This document shows, in pieces, positions 1 through 11,899 of a DNA stretch of 64,000 nt (its first letter is position 1; each line of letters opens with the position of its first letter). A program made the translations under genes and the position numbers. The notes beneath the pieces were generated by a model. It made no database searches. It saw nothing but the letters and a program-made list of their open reading frames with translations, and had not been told where the DNA came from. The DNA is from Epichloe hybrida (lineage: Eukaryota; Ascomycota; Sordariomycetes; Hypocreales; Clavicipitaceae), in contig JAFEKR010000001.1 of NCBI GenBank assembly GCA_019022495.1, positions 3,348,001 to 3,412,000 on the forward strand. Reading direction: 5' to 3'.

Positions 1-1366
1 TAACTATAATATCCTTAAATTAAAGCTTTAAATATTCTATAGGAAGTGTAAATTACTTAATATCTAACCTAAATAAGCTAGTTATACCTTTAAGATTATA
101 CTTAAAGGTAAAGCTTTATAATACTATATAGACTACCTCTCTAAACCTAGTTAACTATAAGACCTCCCTATGCTTATTAGCTATATAAGGGAATAATTTA
201 AGACTAAAGATATATAGTAAAGATATCTCTTAGAATAGAATGATTTTACCCTATAAGGGATAATAAAAGATAACCTAAGCAAATTAATAATTAATTACTT
301 TAATAATCTTATAGAAAGGCTAGCTATCTTATAATAGGTAGTACCTAAAGTAAGCTAAAGTGAAAGGGCACTTTAGAATTAACTTATAATAGCCTATAAT
401 AATATTCTAGAATATAGAGAAGTTATTATAGACTTACTAAAGGGACTATAAGAATTCTATAAATAGATTAGGATAATATTCTAACTAGTAAAGGAAGAGA
501 AGAAGAATTACTACTAGTTTCTAACTAAAACTATAACCCTAGAGTAATTCTAGACTAACTAAAAATATAATAGGAAAGGAAAAAAGACCTAATACCCTTT
601 AAAACTATAAGGAAGAGAAGGAAATCCTTACATAAAGAAATACTATATATATAGTAAGGAAGGATACTAGTTATTCAAGCACCTAGAAGAGGACTATAAG
701 AAGGCATATTAATACTTTAAGAACCACTACCTTATGGATCTAACTAATAACTTATATAATTTATTCCTTATATAGTATAAAGGGGAATATAAACCTTAAT
801 CCCCTGTTAATAACAAAATTGCTTAGTATATGAAGAGTATTGGATTTAATAATAGCCCTAATAATGCAAATAGGCTAGTACTTACAAGCTTCTTTAATTA
901 TAGAACGTAACTTAATAGCAAAAGAATAGTATAATTCCTAATAAGTTAAGTAGCTTATTATAGTCTAAGTAAAGAAGACCCCTTTTAGCAAGAACTCTTA
1001 AGCAAAGCTTTAATAACATTTATACTAGAAGATTACTATTCTTATATAATGTTTTAAGGGATTATACCTAATACAGGAGCCGTAAAGTTCTCTATAGTAA
1101 GGTATCCTTAATTCCTTGCTTTATAATATTAAATGCCTAAACTATAGCTTAATGAATTAATAGTGAAAAAGGCATTAGTTAGATTTAGCGTAGGAGAACT
1201 AATTATTACGCTTAGAGCGGCTAATATGCCTATACCTTTTAGAGATATCCTCTTTTAGGTTATACTAATAAACACTCTATTTCTCTTATCCCTTAATAAT
1301 ATATACTGTTTAAAGATTAATTTTAATATCTCTAAGAACATACTATAACAAGGAAACATTAAAGTC
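1..1366 (+). pseudogene. Copia element Z, gag/protease part (left piece, RIP-degraded)
   Basis: No frame stays open, but the plus-strand conceptual translation runs collinear with the gag-protease part of elements A and B further right (compare 34,400-35,200). Around 1050-1100 the reading GIIPNTGAVKFS resembles the aspartic protease D-T-G-A region with Asp changed to Asn. Many in-frame TAG/TAA codons sit where Gln is expected, as RIP produces. The 5' LTR lies outside the window. The element breaks at 1367-1374, where the hAT transposon entered, and resumes at 7158. Family assignment rests on homology within the window and on pol motifs in the right piece. Confidence 0.75.
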
Positions 1367-1374
1367 CCTATTAT
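1367..1374. repeat. Left 8-bp target-site duplication of the hAT element
   Basis: CCTATTAT directly precedes the left terminal inverted repeat and is repeated exactly at 7150-7157 after the right one. The related Copia sequence near 35,204 has this octamer once. Confidence 0.92.
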
Positions 1375-1384
1375 CAGAGCATTG

Positions 1385-1528
1385 CAATACAATACAATAC
1401 ATTTGATGTATTGTGTATTGTATTGTATTGTATTGACAATACAATACAATACAATACATTACACAATACAATACATCCAAAATTTTACAATACAATACAA
1501 TACATGTATTATTTGTATTGTTTTGTAT
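1385..1528. repeat. Left subterminal TGTAT/ATACA pentamer array of the hAT element
   Basis: Directly inside the left TIR are alternating blocks of (ATACA)n and (TGTAT)n in both orientations, separated by short spacers, so the region can fold on itself. A matching arrangement lies inside the right TIR at 6967-7139. hAT transposases are known to bind short repeated subterminal motifs. That these pentamers play that role here is inference. Confidence 0.85.
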
Positions 1529-1590
1529 TTTTTTTTCTTTTTTTTAGTTTTAAGTTAAATTCCTTTATTATAAGGTATATATAGTTTATA

Positions 1591-1860
1591 TAATAGCTTA
1601 TAATAGCTTATAATAGCTTATAATAGCTTATAATAGCTTATAATAGCTTATAATAGCTTATAATAGCTTATAATAGCTTATACTAGCTTATAATAGCTTA
1701 TAATAGCTTATAATAGCTTATAATAGCTTATAATAGCTTATAATAGCTTATAATAGCTTATAATAGCTTATAATAGCTTCTAATAGCTTATAATAGCTTA
1801 TAATAGCTTATAATAGCTTATAATAGCTTATAATAGCTTATAATAGCTTATAATAACTTA
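1591..1860. repeat. Decamer minisatellite TAATAGCTTA, about 27 units
   Basis: Twenty-seven consecutive 10-bp units run almost without change. Single-base variants occur near 1682 (TACTAGCTTA), 1780 (ending C) and 1855 (TAATAACTTA). The array lies between the left subterminal array and the 3' end of the transposase gene. No coding potential is seen. Confidence 0.95.
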
Positions 1861-2083
1861 TATATATTACTTATATATATTACTTATATTACTTATATAA
1901 CTTAAAATATTATTAGTATTAAAGTTTAATTTAAATTAAATAGTAAATAAATAACTTATATATAAATATAAGTAAGTATAAGAAAATTACTATAAAAAAG
2001 CTATACTTTTTAATTACTTAGTATTTTAAAGTTTTTAAATATATTAATAAAATAAAATACTTTTCTTTTTTATATTTTTAAAA

Positions 2084-2175
2084 ATAATAATAATAGTAAA
2101 AATAATAGTAAAAATAATAGTAAAAATAATAGTAAAAATAATAGTAAAAATAATAGTAAAAATAATAGTAAAAAT
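2084..2175. repeat. 12-bp tandem repeat AATAATAGTAAA
   Basis: About seven units of a 12-bp AT-rich motif, within the hAT element downstream of the transposase stop. Low-complexity DNA without other visible function. Confidence 0.85.
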
Positions 2176-2267
2176 ACTAGAAAATATAGGAAAATATTTA
2201 TAAATATAAAAAAATTTATTAAGGGAAAACTAGACTAAACTAGGAAAAAACCCTTATAATAACCTAC

Positions 2268-5200
2268 TTAAAGGTCTGAATTAGAATAAATATTATCTTC
2301 AGAGGAAGATTCAATATTAGGTAAATTATTAGATTTACCTAAGTTAGAATCTTCCTTTGAAGAAGATATAGACTCTTCAGAATCAGAGCTATAATAATAA
2401 AGCTCTGAATATTGCTTAGTAGTAATATTTCCCTCCTTTTCCCAATTCTTTAATAAGATTAATTCCTTTAAAGTAGAATTCTTTAAAGAAGTTCGTCTCT
2501 TTGTAAGAATATTACCTCTAGTATTAAAAGTGCTTTCTATAGCACCAGAGGTAGCAGGAATAGCAAGGTATTTCCTAGTAATAATACTTAAAATAGGGAA
2601 AGATTTAGTATTATCTTCCCACTATTTAAAGATATCCTCCTATAATAATATTAATATATTAATAAGATTATTAACATAAGAAAGGGATTTACTTACCTTA
2701 TCTTCTTGAATATCTAGCTTAGTATAAGTAGAAATCTCATTTTTTCTATTCTTTTGAATAGATTTTTCCCTCTCATTAGGAAATAAACCTTTATAAAGAT
2801 TAGTTTTAGGCTTAGGCCTAGGATTTTCAAAAGTCCTAGGTTGACTAGGCCCTGCAAGATCAACTATAAATTGGGTATTTGCGTGTTGATCTTGCTTGCT
2901 AATATTACTATTAGCTTGGTTCTCTTTATAAAAAGGTAAAATCCTAATAATATTATATATTAGTATATTAAAACTATACATAACTTATAAGAAAGGGTTA
3001 TTATACTTACGAATTATAGTCCTTTTCAAGGTTTTTAAGTAACCTTTGTAAGGTTTGATCTTCTAAATTTAGCTTTTCCTTTATAGTAAAAAGGTTAAGC
3101 CGAGGGTCTAATAACATAGCATATAGATAAGGCTGATATAAGAAGTAATTATTTCCTATGTCTTTAGGAAAATAATTAGCTAGCTTATTTAAGCCAATAT
3201 CTATAGATGCTATAAAGGCCTTGCCTCGAGGGCTATAAGTTTCCTATTATAAGTTAGTATATAAAGGATATAATTTAATATAAGAAGTAATATAAATACC
3301 TGGCGAATATAAGCCTTTTAGTCCTCTTTTATATCATCAAGATATTTATATATCCTAATAATAAAAAGTGGGACTAAACCTAAAGTATTATACTTCTAGC
3401 TTTGAAGTATAATAGTAGGTTCATAAAAGACCTCTAATATGCTGCTTAAGGTAGCTAAATCAGCCTATTCTTGCGTTGTTGGAATAGCATCCTTAAGAGC
3501 TGCAATATTAGACTCCCTATTAAGAAAAATAATAGCTTCTTTAAGCTCTAAAGAAGTATTAATCATCTTATAGGTTGAATTCCACCTAGTTTCATTGGCT
3601 ATAGATATAATTAGTATTATATAAAATAATATATATTAAAGATAACTTACCTAAAGGAATTCTTGTAATATTGCAATTCTTAGCAATATAGCCTTCATTT
3701 TTTGCCTTACGTAAAGATTTTAACCAAGTCTTATATAATCCTTGGTTATTCTTAATAATAATAGCAACCCTTTTAATTTTACCAAGGATTCCTATAGAAA
3801 TATTAGTAATAATACTAATAATAACTATAATAAATTACTTACCATTTGCTAAGGATTTAAATTCCTTATAATCTTGTCTCTCCTTAATAGAAGAGATATC
3901 TTCCGTAGAATAGTGTAAAAATTCACTATTCTTAAAAGCTTCTAAATCCTCTTTAGAAGAAGTTGATTTAATAAAGCTTGTTATAATATCCTTTGCAACA
4001 ATGTTTAAAACATGTGCTACACATCGAATATCATAAGGTTCTTCAATAATAATACTTTTATAGTTCTTATTAATATAAGAAGACATAAAAGTATTATTAT
4101 TAGACCCATTATCTCTAGTAAAACTAGTATTATTCTATTAGTAAAAGGTTATATAATATATTAAAAGACTAAAGATAATAGCTAACATACCTTGAGATTA
4201 TCTTTGGCTTAAGCTGATATTCTTGAATTATTTTATTAAAGGATTCATGAATATAAGCTCTAGTGTGAGAATTTGATAGATATTCAAATCCTATAATATA
4301 AGATAATTAGTATAATAATTATAACTTACCTTATAACTTACCTTATAGTTATAATAGAATAATAGGATTTACTTACCTAAAAGCTTATATTCAAGTTTAA
4401 AGTTTGGGTCTAGCTAACTAGCTATAACACCCAAATAGGACTTAGAATTGATAGAAGTCCAGATATCTAACTGAATAGATATAGATCCTTGATTTTGAAG
4501 ATTATATTGGATCTTCTAGATGATTTGCTACTTAGAAATATTATACATAGTATGAATTCTATGTGCAATACTTCTATAACTTAGCAAAGAAGCTAAATTA
4601 TTATTCCTAAGTTTAAGTTAGCTTATATATATATATATTATAGACTATAGTTTAAGAAAAAATGCATTACTTACCTAGAATAATAATTTAGTAATTCTTT
4701 AAAGGAGTTACTATTAACAACAGCAAAAGCAATGTTATTTTCTAGTATAAATCTTATAACTAGATTAATTGCCTTTTCTAATGAAAATTCCTCTGAGGAA
4801 ATTGTAGAATTTCAAGCCCTTTTACTAGGAAAAAAGGATGTTAAAGATAATTAGCCTGGCGATTATGGCTGGATTTCTAGCACTATTATAATATTAGTAA
4901 TAAGATATAGGATAGTTATTAGATAATATAACTTACTTATTATCTTACTAGGTTGTTTTTCTTCTAATTTAGAAGTAGTAATATCCTTATGCTTTAGCTT
5001 ATAATAGGATATTCTATTAGAAGCTTGGAATCTCTTAGCCTTACTTTTAAAGGTAAAAGTATAATTAAGCTATAAACAAAAACATATAATTACCCTTTCT
5101 TTATTTAAATTAATTTTAGATAACTAAAAATTAAATAAATTATAGGTAAATATATATGATTTTAAAGAGAATTTGTAACTAGCCTGATTTTCTAGGTCTT

Positions 5201-5285
5201 TTTCATGTAAACCTGGAAGATTACTAGGCTAGCTAGACCTAATAGGCTAAGAAGATTTATCAGAAGGATAAAAAGAGGAATCCAT
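2268..5285 (-). pseudogene. hAT transposase gene, intron-containing, disabled
   Basis: The minus-strand gene runs from an ATG at 5285-5283 to a TAA at 2270-2268. Near the C-terminus (about 2480-2610) the reading YLAIPATSGAIESTF matches the hAT C-terminal dimerisation region (typically ...IPATSxxSERxFS). Near 3960-4060 the reading RCVAHVLNIVAKDI fits the fungal hAT transposase motif RCxxHILNLxxK. At least eight candidate introns have GTAAGT-type donors on the minus strand (for example near 2690, 3005, 3645, 3838, 4328, 4372, 4672 and 4935), so the gene is unusually intron-rich. Two TAG stops lie within the first 20 codons, consistent with RIP of CAG. The body is otherwise much more readable than neighbouring Copia DNA. 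Exact exons cannot be fixed by eye. Confidence 0.82.
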
Positions 5286-6532
5286 GTTAAATAAGAGGTG
5301 TTTTTGCTGTTTTTTGCGGATATTTTGCTGAATTTTGCTAAATTTGTTTTTTTCTTTTTTCTTTTTTCCTTTTATTGTGTTTTTTTGTTGTTTGTTTTGT
5401 ATGATTTTCTGTGTTTTTTTTGGGGTTTTTTTAGGGTTTTTAGGGGTTTTTTGGGTTTTTTATAGCTAAAAGGAGATTTTAAAGAAACTTAAATCAGAAG
5501 AACAATAAGGGACAATAGTAAGAATAGCAGGTTAGCTTTTCCTATATGATTTGGATTTTTTACGATTTTTTATGATTTTTATAAGGGAAAAAGAAAAGAA
5601 AAGAAAAGAAAAGAAAAGAGAAAAAAAGAGAAGCGGGGTAATAGTATCACGTAAAAAAATTTGCCCCACTTAAATGACTAATTCAATTAATTTGCTATAA
5701 ATTGCTTACATAGCAGAGCGCCCCACTTTTAGACCCACTTTTCAGACTGATTTTTTTATTTATATTCTTTATTATAAGAGAATTATATCTTATATATAAA
5801 TATATAGTAAATTATTTTTTTTTATATTTAAAATACTATTTTCTTTTATTTAAAAAAAGCTAATTTTATTATATAAAATTATATAAAACTATATAAAATA
5901 TATATAGCTAAGACTTTTATAAAGCTTTTTATTATATTTATATAAACTATTAAAAAGTCTAGTTATTAAATTAAAATAAGTATTTTTAATTAAGATAAGT
6001 ATTAAGAAACTTTTTTATAGACTTTTTACTTATTCTTTTATTTAAAAAACCTATAAAGTTAAAAAAGTATATTATAAATCTAAAAAAAAATTCTTTTAAA
6101 CCTAGGAAAGTTTTATTTAAGATAAAATATTTTATTATATTTTTTAAAAAGTTTACTTATATTAGTATATTTTTCTTTAGATTTAATATCTTATTAATTA
6201 AGAATATTAAATAATTTCTTTAGGGTAATTATTATAATAAAAGCTAAAAAAGGTATAGAAATTAGTAGTAAATCTGTAAAAAATGATAGAATAGTAGGAA
6301 AACCTTAATAATATAGAAAGAAAATTAAGGTATAAGCCTATATTCTAATATATAATATTTAGCTACCCTAAATATATAATAAGCTTACTTTACTAAATAA
6401 GCTAAAACTTTATAAAATTTTAAATAAATTTCTAAATTATTTATAAAAATAGGAATACTATATTTAAATTACCCTTAAAATCTAATATATTTAGGATATA
6501 TATACTACCCTTAATATCATATAATACATTAT

Positions 6533-6685
6533 ATTGTATTATATTGTATTGTATTATATTGTATTGTATTGTATTATATTGTATTGTATTGTATTATATT
6601 GTATTGTATTGTATTGTATTGTATTGTATTGTATTGTATTGTATTGTATTGTATTGTATTGTATTGTATTGTATTGTATTGTATT
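6533..6685. repeat. Internal (TGTAT)n array of the hAT element
   Basis: About 150 bp of almost pure TGTAT/TATAT pentamers lie about 460 bp inside the right end. The first part alternates with ATTATATTG variants and the second part is nearly perfect. No coding content. Confidence 0.92.
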
Positions 6686-6966
6686 TTGTATATAATAAAA
6701 GCAATAGTAAATCATAGAAAAAAGATATTAGTATATAAAGATCTTTAATATATAGAAAAAAAAGTATTCTATAAACTCGATTAAGAAATACTTTATTAAC
6801 ATATATAATATCTCTAATAAGCTTACTTTTCTAAATAAGCTAAAACTTTATAGATTTTTAAATAAATTACTAAATTATATATAAGAATAAGGATACTATA
6901 ATTAGATTATTTAAAAAATCTACTATATAATAAGTTTATATAATACCCCACTTTTATTTTTCCCTA

Positions 6967-7139
6967 ACAATACATTGTATTGTATGTATTGTATTGTATT
7001 GTATTGTATTAAAAATACAATACAATACACAATACAATACATAGGGCAAAACAATACAATACAATACATCGAAGGGCCAAAAAATACAATACAATACAAT
7101 ACATCGAAGGGCCAAAAAATACAATACAATACAATACAA
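6967..7139. repeat. Right subterminal TGTAT/ATACA pentamer array of the hAT element
   Basis: Blocks of TGTAT and then ATACA units, including two copies of a unit ending CATCGAAGGGCCAAAA, end at the right TIR. This mirrors 1385-1528. Short open frames here (for example 6923-7129) are artefacts of the repeat. Confidence 0.88.
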
Positions 7140-7149
7140 CAATGCTCTG

Positions 7150-7157
7150 CCTATTAT
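7150..7157. repeat. Right 8-bp target-site duplication of the hAT element
   Basis: Exact repeat of 1367-1374. After it the Copia sequence resumes (ACATAAATAGGGG), as in the copy near 35,212. Confidence 0.92.
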
Positions 7158-9935
7158 ACATAAATAGGGGTATGCCTAGATATTACTAATATAGAAAGAG
7201 AAAGTAGTTACTTAGAGCTACCTTATAGAAGGCAAGTTATAGTAATTACACCACCGCTTTAGGTATCTATTAATCTAATATTTATATAAGGTTCTCTATA
7301 AATTAGGGTATAATATTAATATTAAAGCTATTAGGGAGCTAATAAGGATCTGCTACTAATGCTAGATATATACAAATAGCCCTAATAACTTTAAATTCAC
7401 CCTTAAGGATAAGTATAGCTTTAACTATAAAGTAATAGTAGATATTTTCTACCTTAATAGTAACTGCCCTATACTTCACGCTATAGATATAGCTATAGCA
7501 TTTAATGTAGTAAAATTCCTTAAAGATATCTCTATAAAAATAACCTAGGAAGCCCTCTGGATATACTAGATTAATGCTTATCTAGGCCCTCTAGACTTTA
7601 TTACTATAAATACTAGAACAAACTTCTATAGTAATAAATTTAAATAATTCGTAGCTTTAATATTAATTTTAATTAAGGAAGTCCCTATTAAGGTATACTA
7701 TAGTATTAGGAAGGTTAAAAGGTATTATAGGCCGCTCTAAAGGGCTTATAATATAATTAGGCGCGAATATCCTATAATACCTAAACCTACTACCTTATAA
7801 ATAGTAATTAAGGCCCTAAATAATACCATAGGCCCTAATAGCCTTATCCTAATACTCCTTATCTTTAGAGCCTACCTATATATAATAAATAAATCCTTAC
7901 TATTACCTAATATTATATAGTGTGTAATTATAGTGTAAAAGGCTACTAAAGAGATTAAGAGACTTTATATTATTAGGAAAGTTAATAAGGCCCTTACTAA
8001 ACATAATAGCCTAAATACCTTAAAGACCCTTAACTTACTACTTAGATTAAAAGTCTAAGTCTAGTAAGAAAGTAAGGGATAGGTAGGCCTATATAAGCTA
8101 CTAGTAATAACTAGAGAGAGCTATATACTTAATATACTTAGGGGCCTAAAGACCTTTAGGTTAACCTCTATTAAGCCTTACTATAATAATCCTAGTGTAA
8201 AGAAAATAGCAAAGCCTAGTAAAGAAGGAAAGGAGGAAAGGTAAGAGGCCTAAGATAAGAATATAGTACTAGTAATACTACTAAAGCGTGGGCATAAAAG
8301 ACCCTAAAAGAACCCTCCTATAATACCTTAAGAGACTAATACCTTCCTATTAGTAAAAGAATATAGTAACTTAGCCCTTACTATTAAGCTATGTAAGGAA
8401 GGAGTTATTAGGACCCTAGGCAAACCTTTTAAATAGTTAATAAAAGTAGAAATTAATACCCTAATTAAGTAAGGTATATTTAAATTTATTATGTTTAATA
8501 AGGAGAAGCATAGTAGGATTTAAATCTTTAATTCCTAAATTATTAATAAAATCAAAGGTAAGATAATAGAACCCTACAAAAAATCACGCCTTATAATCTA
8601 AGGATATAAGGATAAAGGGAAACAAGCTATTCTCACACAAGCCCTAATGATTTAATAAGCAAGCTAACGTCTTATCCTTATAATAGCCTTATTAGCAAGA
8701 TTAAGGAAATTCCTTATCTAGCTACGTAATATCTATTAGGCGTATATATAGGCCTATATATTCCTAGAGCGGCTAATCCTAGCGCGCTTACTAATTTAGA
8801 TACAGTATCTTTACCTGCCTAGCATGATTTTCAGGGTTATAAAGCCCCTTTACAGACTCGCAGAGGCTAGAACGTATTAGTAGGTTATGTATTATAAGCA
8901 TTATAGAGAGAACCTCTAGATGGAAACCTTTACATATAATCCTTACTTGCTTATAACTACAAAGGAAAGCCCTAACTTTACATATATTAGAATATAAACT
9001 AATAATACCCTTAGCCTATTAGATAAGAAGTTCTCTAAGAAGGAAAAGACTTAACTAGTTACTATAGGTTTTAACGTAAAGCTAAAGTAATTCCTAACCT
9101 AGGATAATCCCCTTACATTTAATAAAGGCATTATTACGCTAGAGAATAATACTATTAAGATATAGTAGAAGGGATAGAGTAATAAGTTAGAATTAGTTTT
9201 AATAATTAATTTAAAGCGTAAATACATTAAGTAAAGGGCCTAAGGCGCTTATATTACCTTAATATACTAACTAGAGGCTTGCTTTAATCTATCTGTTACT
9301 ATATAGCACTAAGACCTAACCCTAGAGGATATAAAAGCCCTTAATCACCGCCTAAAGTAGTAGATAAATCACCTAGAAAGAGGCCTAATATTTATCCTAA
9401 TTAACCTTAAGAAAGCAAAGCTCTTTGCCTTTATAGATAGATTATTTGCTAATAACTAGGACCTATCCTTATAACTAGGATATATACTTATCCTAGCTAA
9501 TAAAGACTACACTAATAGTAAGTTTATAATTAAAGGTAATATTATACACTTTAGCTTAATAAAGAGTAAGAGAGTTATATAAAGCATGCTTACCTTAGAA
9601 GTTTATAGTATAGTAGCTAGTGTTAATATAGCTTACGTAATTACTATAACCCTAAACCTAGTTACTAACTAACTAAAGCTCCTAAAGATCCTAGTTATTA
9701 TATATATAGATTTATACTCCTTATATAAGTACCTTATTAAGCTTAGTATAATAAAAGAGAAACACCTAATAATTAATATTATAGCTCTTTAATAGTTATA
9801 TAAATACTAAGAACTCTATAAGATCTAATAGATTAATAAAGAGAATAACCTAGCTAATGCCTTTATAAAGGCATTACCTAATAAGGCCCTTAAAGACTTT
9901 ATCTTAACTAACTAGATAACTATATAAATAGAGGG
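7158..9935 (+). pseudogene. Copia element Z, integrase-reverse transcriptase-RNase H part
   Basis: The element resumes after the hAT insertion. The plus-strand conceptual translation shows Copia pol in the standard order. A GAG-pre-integrase remnant covers about 7160-7420. The integrase core covers about 7440-8040, with the readable stretch KEVPIKVYYSIRKVKRYYRP. Reverse transcriptase covers about 8380-9100, with IKPLYRLAEARTY and a later TYNPYLLITTKE. RNase H covers about 9290-9935, with ANAFIKALPNK near its end. Stops are scattered, mostly TAG/TAA at expected Gln or Trp, so no protein can be made. Confidence 0.85.
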
Positions 9936-10409
9936 ATAGGTTACCTACGTGTAATATACGCGTAGTAAGAGAAAAGGTAATTCTCTAGGAGGGTAACCAT
10001 AGGGACAAGATAGTAATACGCGGGGGATTTACGCCCTTATAGTTAATATCCCTAGTAGCTATAGCTACACTAGCCTACTAGGCCCTCCTAGTAAACTATA
10101 GAAATTAATAGTAGTGTGTAAGAGAATAAAGGTATTACTAAGGAGGAGGAAGATATTATATACACGCTATAGCGGGATATATACTATTTTAAGGAAAAGA
10201 AGGGATTTAGAAGGACTTACTTATCCTTATATAAGCTTACAGGCTAAGTAAGATTATTATTTCCCTTTTATTAGTAACTATACGCCTAGATAGGCTATAA
10301 GTTCTTTTCCTTATATCCCTTATTAATTACATTTATAATCTATCTTTCCTTTTTATTCCTACGATTAATATCGCGTGTTAATAATTATATTAAAAGAGAG
10401 AAGTTTTAG
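9936..10409 (+). other. Copia element Z, 3' untranslated region and polypurine tract
   Basis: Non-coding stretch between the end of the RNase H region and the 3' LTR. The part at 10,215-10,260 matches the equivalent region of element B (near 38,065), while about 9980-10,200 is absent from B. A purine-rich run AAAAGAGAGAAG just before the LTR is the likely polypurine tract. Confidence 0.6.
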
Positions 10410-10623
10410 TGTTAGAATAAAGGTAATATTAATTACGCATTATAGCTATAATTACCTAGTAAAAGCTTAGGCCGCGCGCACGCCCTATACGTGACCTATA
10501 ACCTAGTATATTAATTAGCTAGGAAATATAGGGACACAAATGCGTAACCCCTTTTCCCTTTATGTATTATAACTTCTAGCTTTTAACCTCTCTTTTCCTA
10601 TAACTTAATTAATTATACTAACA
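10410..10623 (+). repeat. 3' LTR of Copia element Z
   Basis: It begins TGTTAGAATAAAGG and ends ATACTAACA, the TGTTA...TAACA ends also seen in the LTRs of elements A and B. It is preceded by a purine tract. The 5' partner lies outside the window. Confidence 0.7.
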
Positions 10624-10823
10624 GATAACGTAGCCTAGAATAGATAATCAATGACAATACTATTCTTCGGGCTCACGACTGTAACACATTGAATTCAATA
10701 CCCTGTGAATCCAACATAAATTTTAGATTTATTTAAAAGGTTTAAAATAAAGAGTTATATAGCTAAAAAAACTATCTTACTTTTACTATTAGGAACAAAT
10801 AAGCACACTTACCTAGATATAGT
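10624..10823. other. Short unassigned segment between two LTR elements
   Basis: About 200 bp that I cannot assign. Its left half is less AT-rich than the surroundings and looks little affected by RIP; its right half is AT-rich. No open frame or repeat is recognised. Confidence 0.5.
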
Positions 10824-11647
10824 TATTGAGATGTAGGGAGCTAGTTGCCAGCTGGCAACAGCTGTACGGGTGCAAGCTCTACGGTCGGGGACCAATAGGG
10901 CTGCAACGTTGAATCAATCAACGCAACGCAACGGAAGGTTGTGGCAGTTATTAACTAATAGAATTCAATTTAAATCACTTTTATAATATCTTATAGAGCA
11001 ATAGAATTGATTTTAGATACGTTGTACGGGCAATGCGGCTGTTATTAGTTGAGAGGACTAGCTATCTAGCTAGTTAAAAAGATTTTCTTTCTCTCATAGA
11101 CCTACCAACCATATCAGTGGATCTAGGCCACTAACGGGGTCTTACAGGCCACTTTTGATTTTCCGTAAAATTCATTTATATGCAAAAACCAAAAAATCAA
11201 CTCACCACCATACTAGCTAGCAACCCGTATGTACTAACTTTTGGTCTAAAAAATAACCTTGTATAAAGAGAAAGCCCTATCTTTAAGCTTCAATTTGCTA
11301 TATATGAAACTTTTATATAACCTCTAGATAAAGAGAAAATCGTTGTTAAAGATAGCTATAGGGTAAGTTATGTGTAGGGTAACCTGCTTACGTTACCCTA
11401 GCTTACGTCACCCTAGCTTACCTAATTACTAGTGGCGTGGTTATGGCTACACTTGCAGCCACAACGTAATTAACTAATTAGTCATCCACACAGTTAGTCG
11501 CAGCTGTTAACAGCTGCGACGCAGCCATTGATAGCTGCCCTCGCGACCGTTGACAGCTGCAGTGCAGCTGTTAGACTTGTAAAGCAAGCTAGTAATAAGA
11601 AGGTTCTTTAACTAGAAAAGGGCTAAAAATAGGTCTTATTTTTAACA
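10824..11647 (-). repeat. 3' LTR (824 bp) of the inverted Copia element
   Basis: On the minus strand it begins TGTTAAAAATAAGAC and ends ...CTCCCTACATCTCAATA. It is clearly homologous to 17392-18215 and to the reverse complement of 41014-41837, all three 824 bp long. It keeps GC-rich islands (CAGCTG-rich near 11,500). Confidence 0.9.
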
Positions 11648-11899
11648 CCCCCTCTACAAAAGAATTACATTTAAAAGCAATTAGAAGTGTACAAAGAGAC
11701 TATAGGGTAAAAACAACAACTTTTGATAATAACAGATAAAAGGGAAAAAATAGGAAATATAAAAGACCCCCTTTTTGAATTCCTAGCTATTGTTAAATAT
11801 AGCTCCCCTTTTTAATGTTATTTTTAGTTCCCTGTTGAAGGGAATTAGTTGTTAGTTTAATAATTATTAAGCCCTAAAAGCTTAATAAAAGCCTAATAA

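Larger units (their letters stand above)
1375..7149 (-). mobile_element. hAT-superfamily DNA transposon, complete with TIRs and 8-bp target duplication
   Basis: The ends are perfect 10-bp terminal inverted repeats, CAGAGCATTG at 1375-1384 and CAATGCTCTG at 7140-7149. They are flanked by the perfect 8-bp direct repeat CCTATTAT (1367-1374 and 7150-7157). The uninterrupted target is visible in the related Copia copy near 35,204 (CCTATTATACACAAATAGGG), so insertion and duplication can be read directly. An 8-bp duplication, a TIR starting CAGAG and a minus-strand transposase with the C-terminal dimerisation signature identify hAT. Both subterminal regions consist largely of TGTAT/ATACA repeats. 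Total length is 5775 bp. The transposase has premature stops, so the copy is probably not autonomous now. Confidence 0.92.

Noticed and set aside
1591..1860. Possible CRISPR-like or centromere-type array
   Set aside because: Units of 10 bp without spacers: a plain minisatellite inside a fungal transposon.
6923..7163. Short Cys/Tyr-rich open frames over the right hAT end
   Set aside because: Products of the TGTAT/ATACA pentamer, which is open in several frames on both strands.
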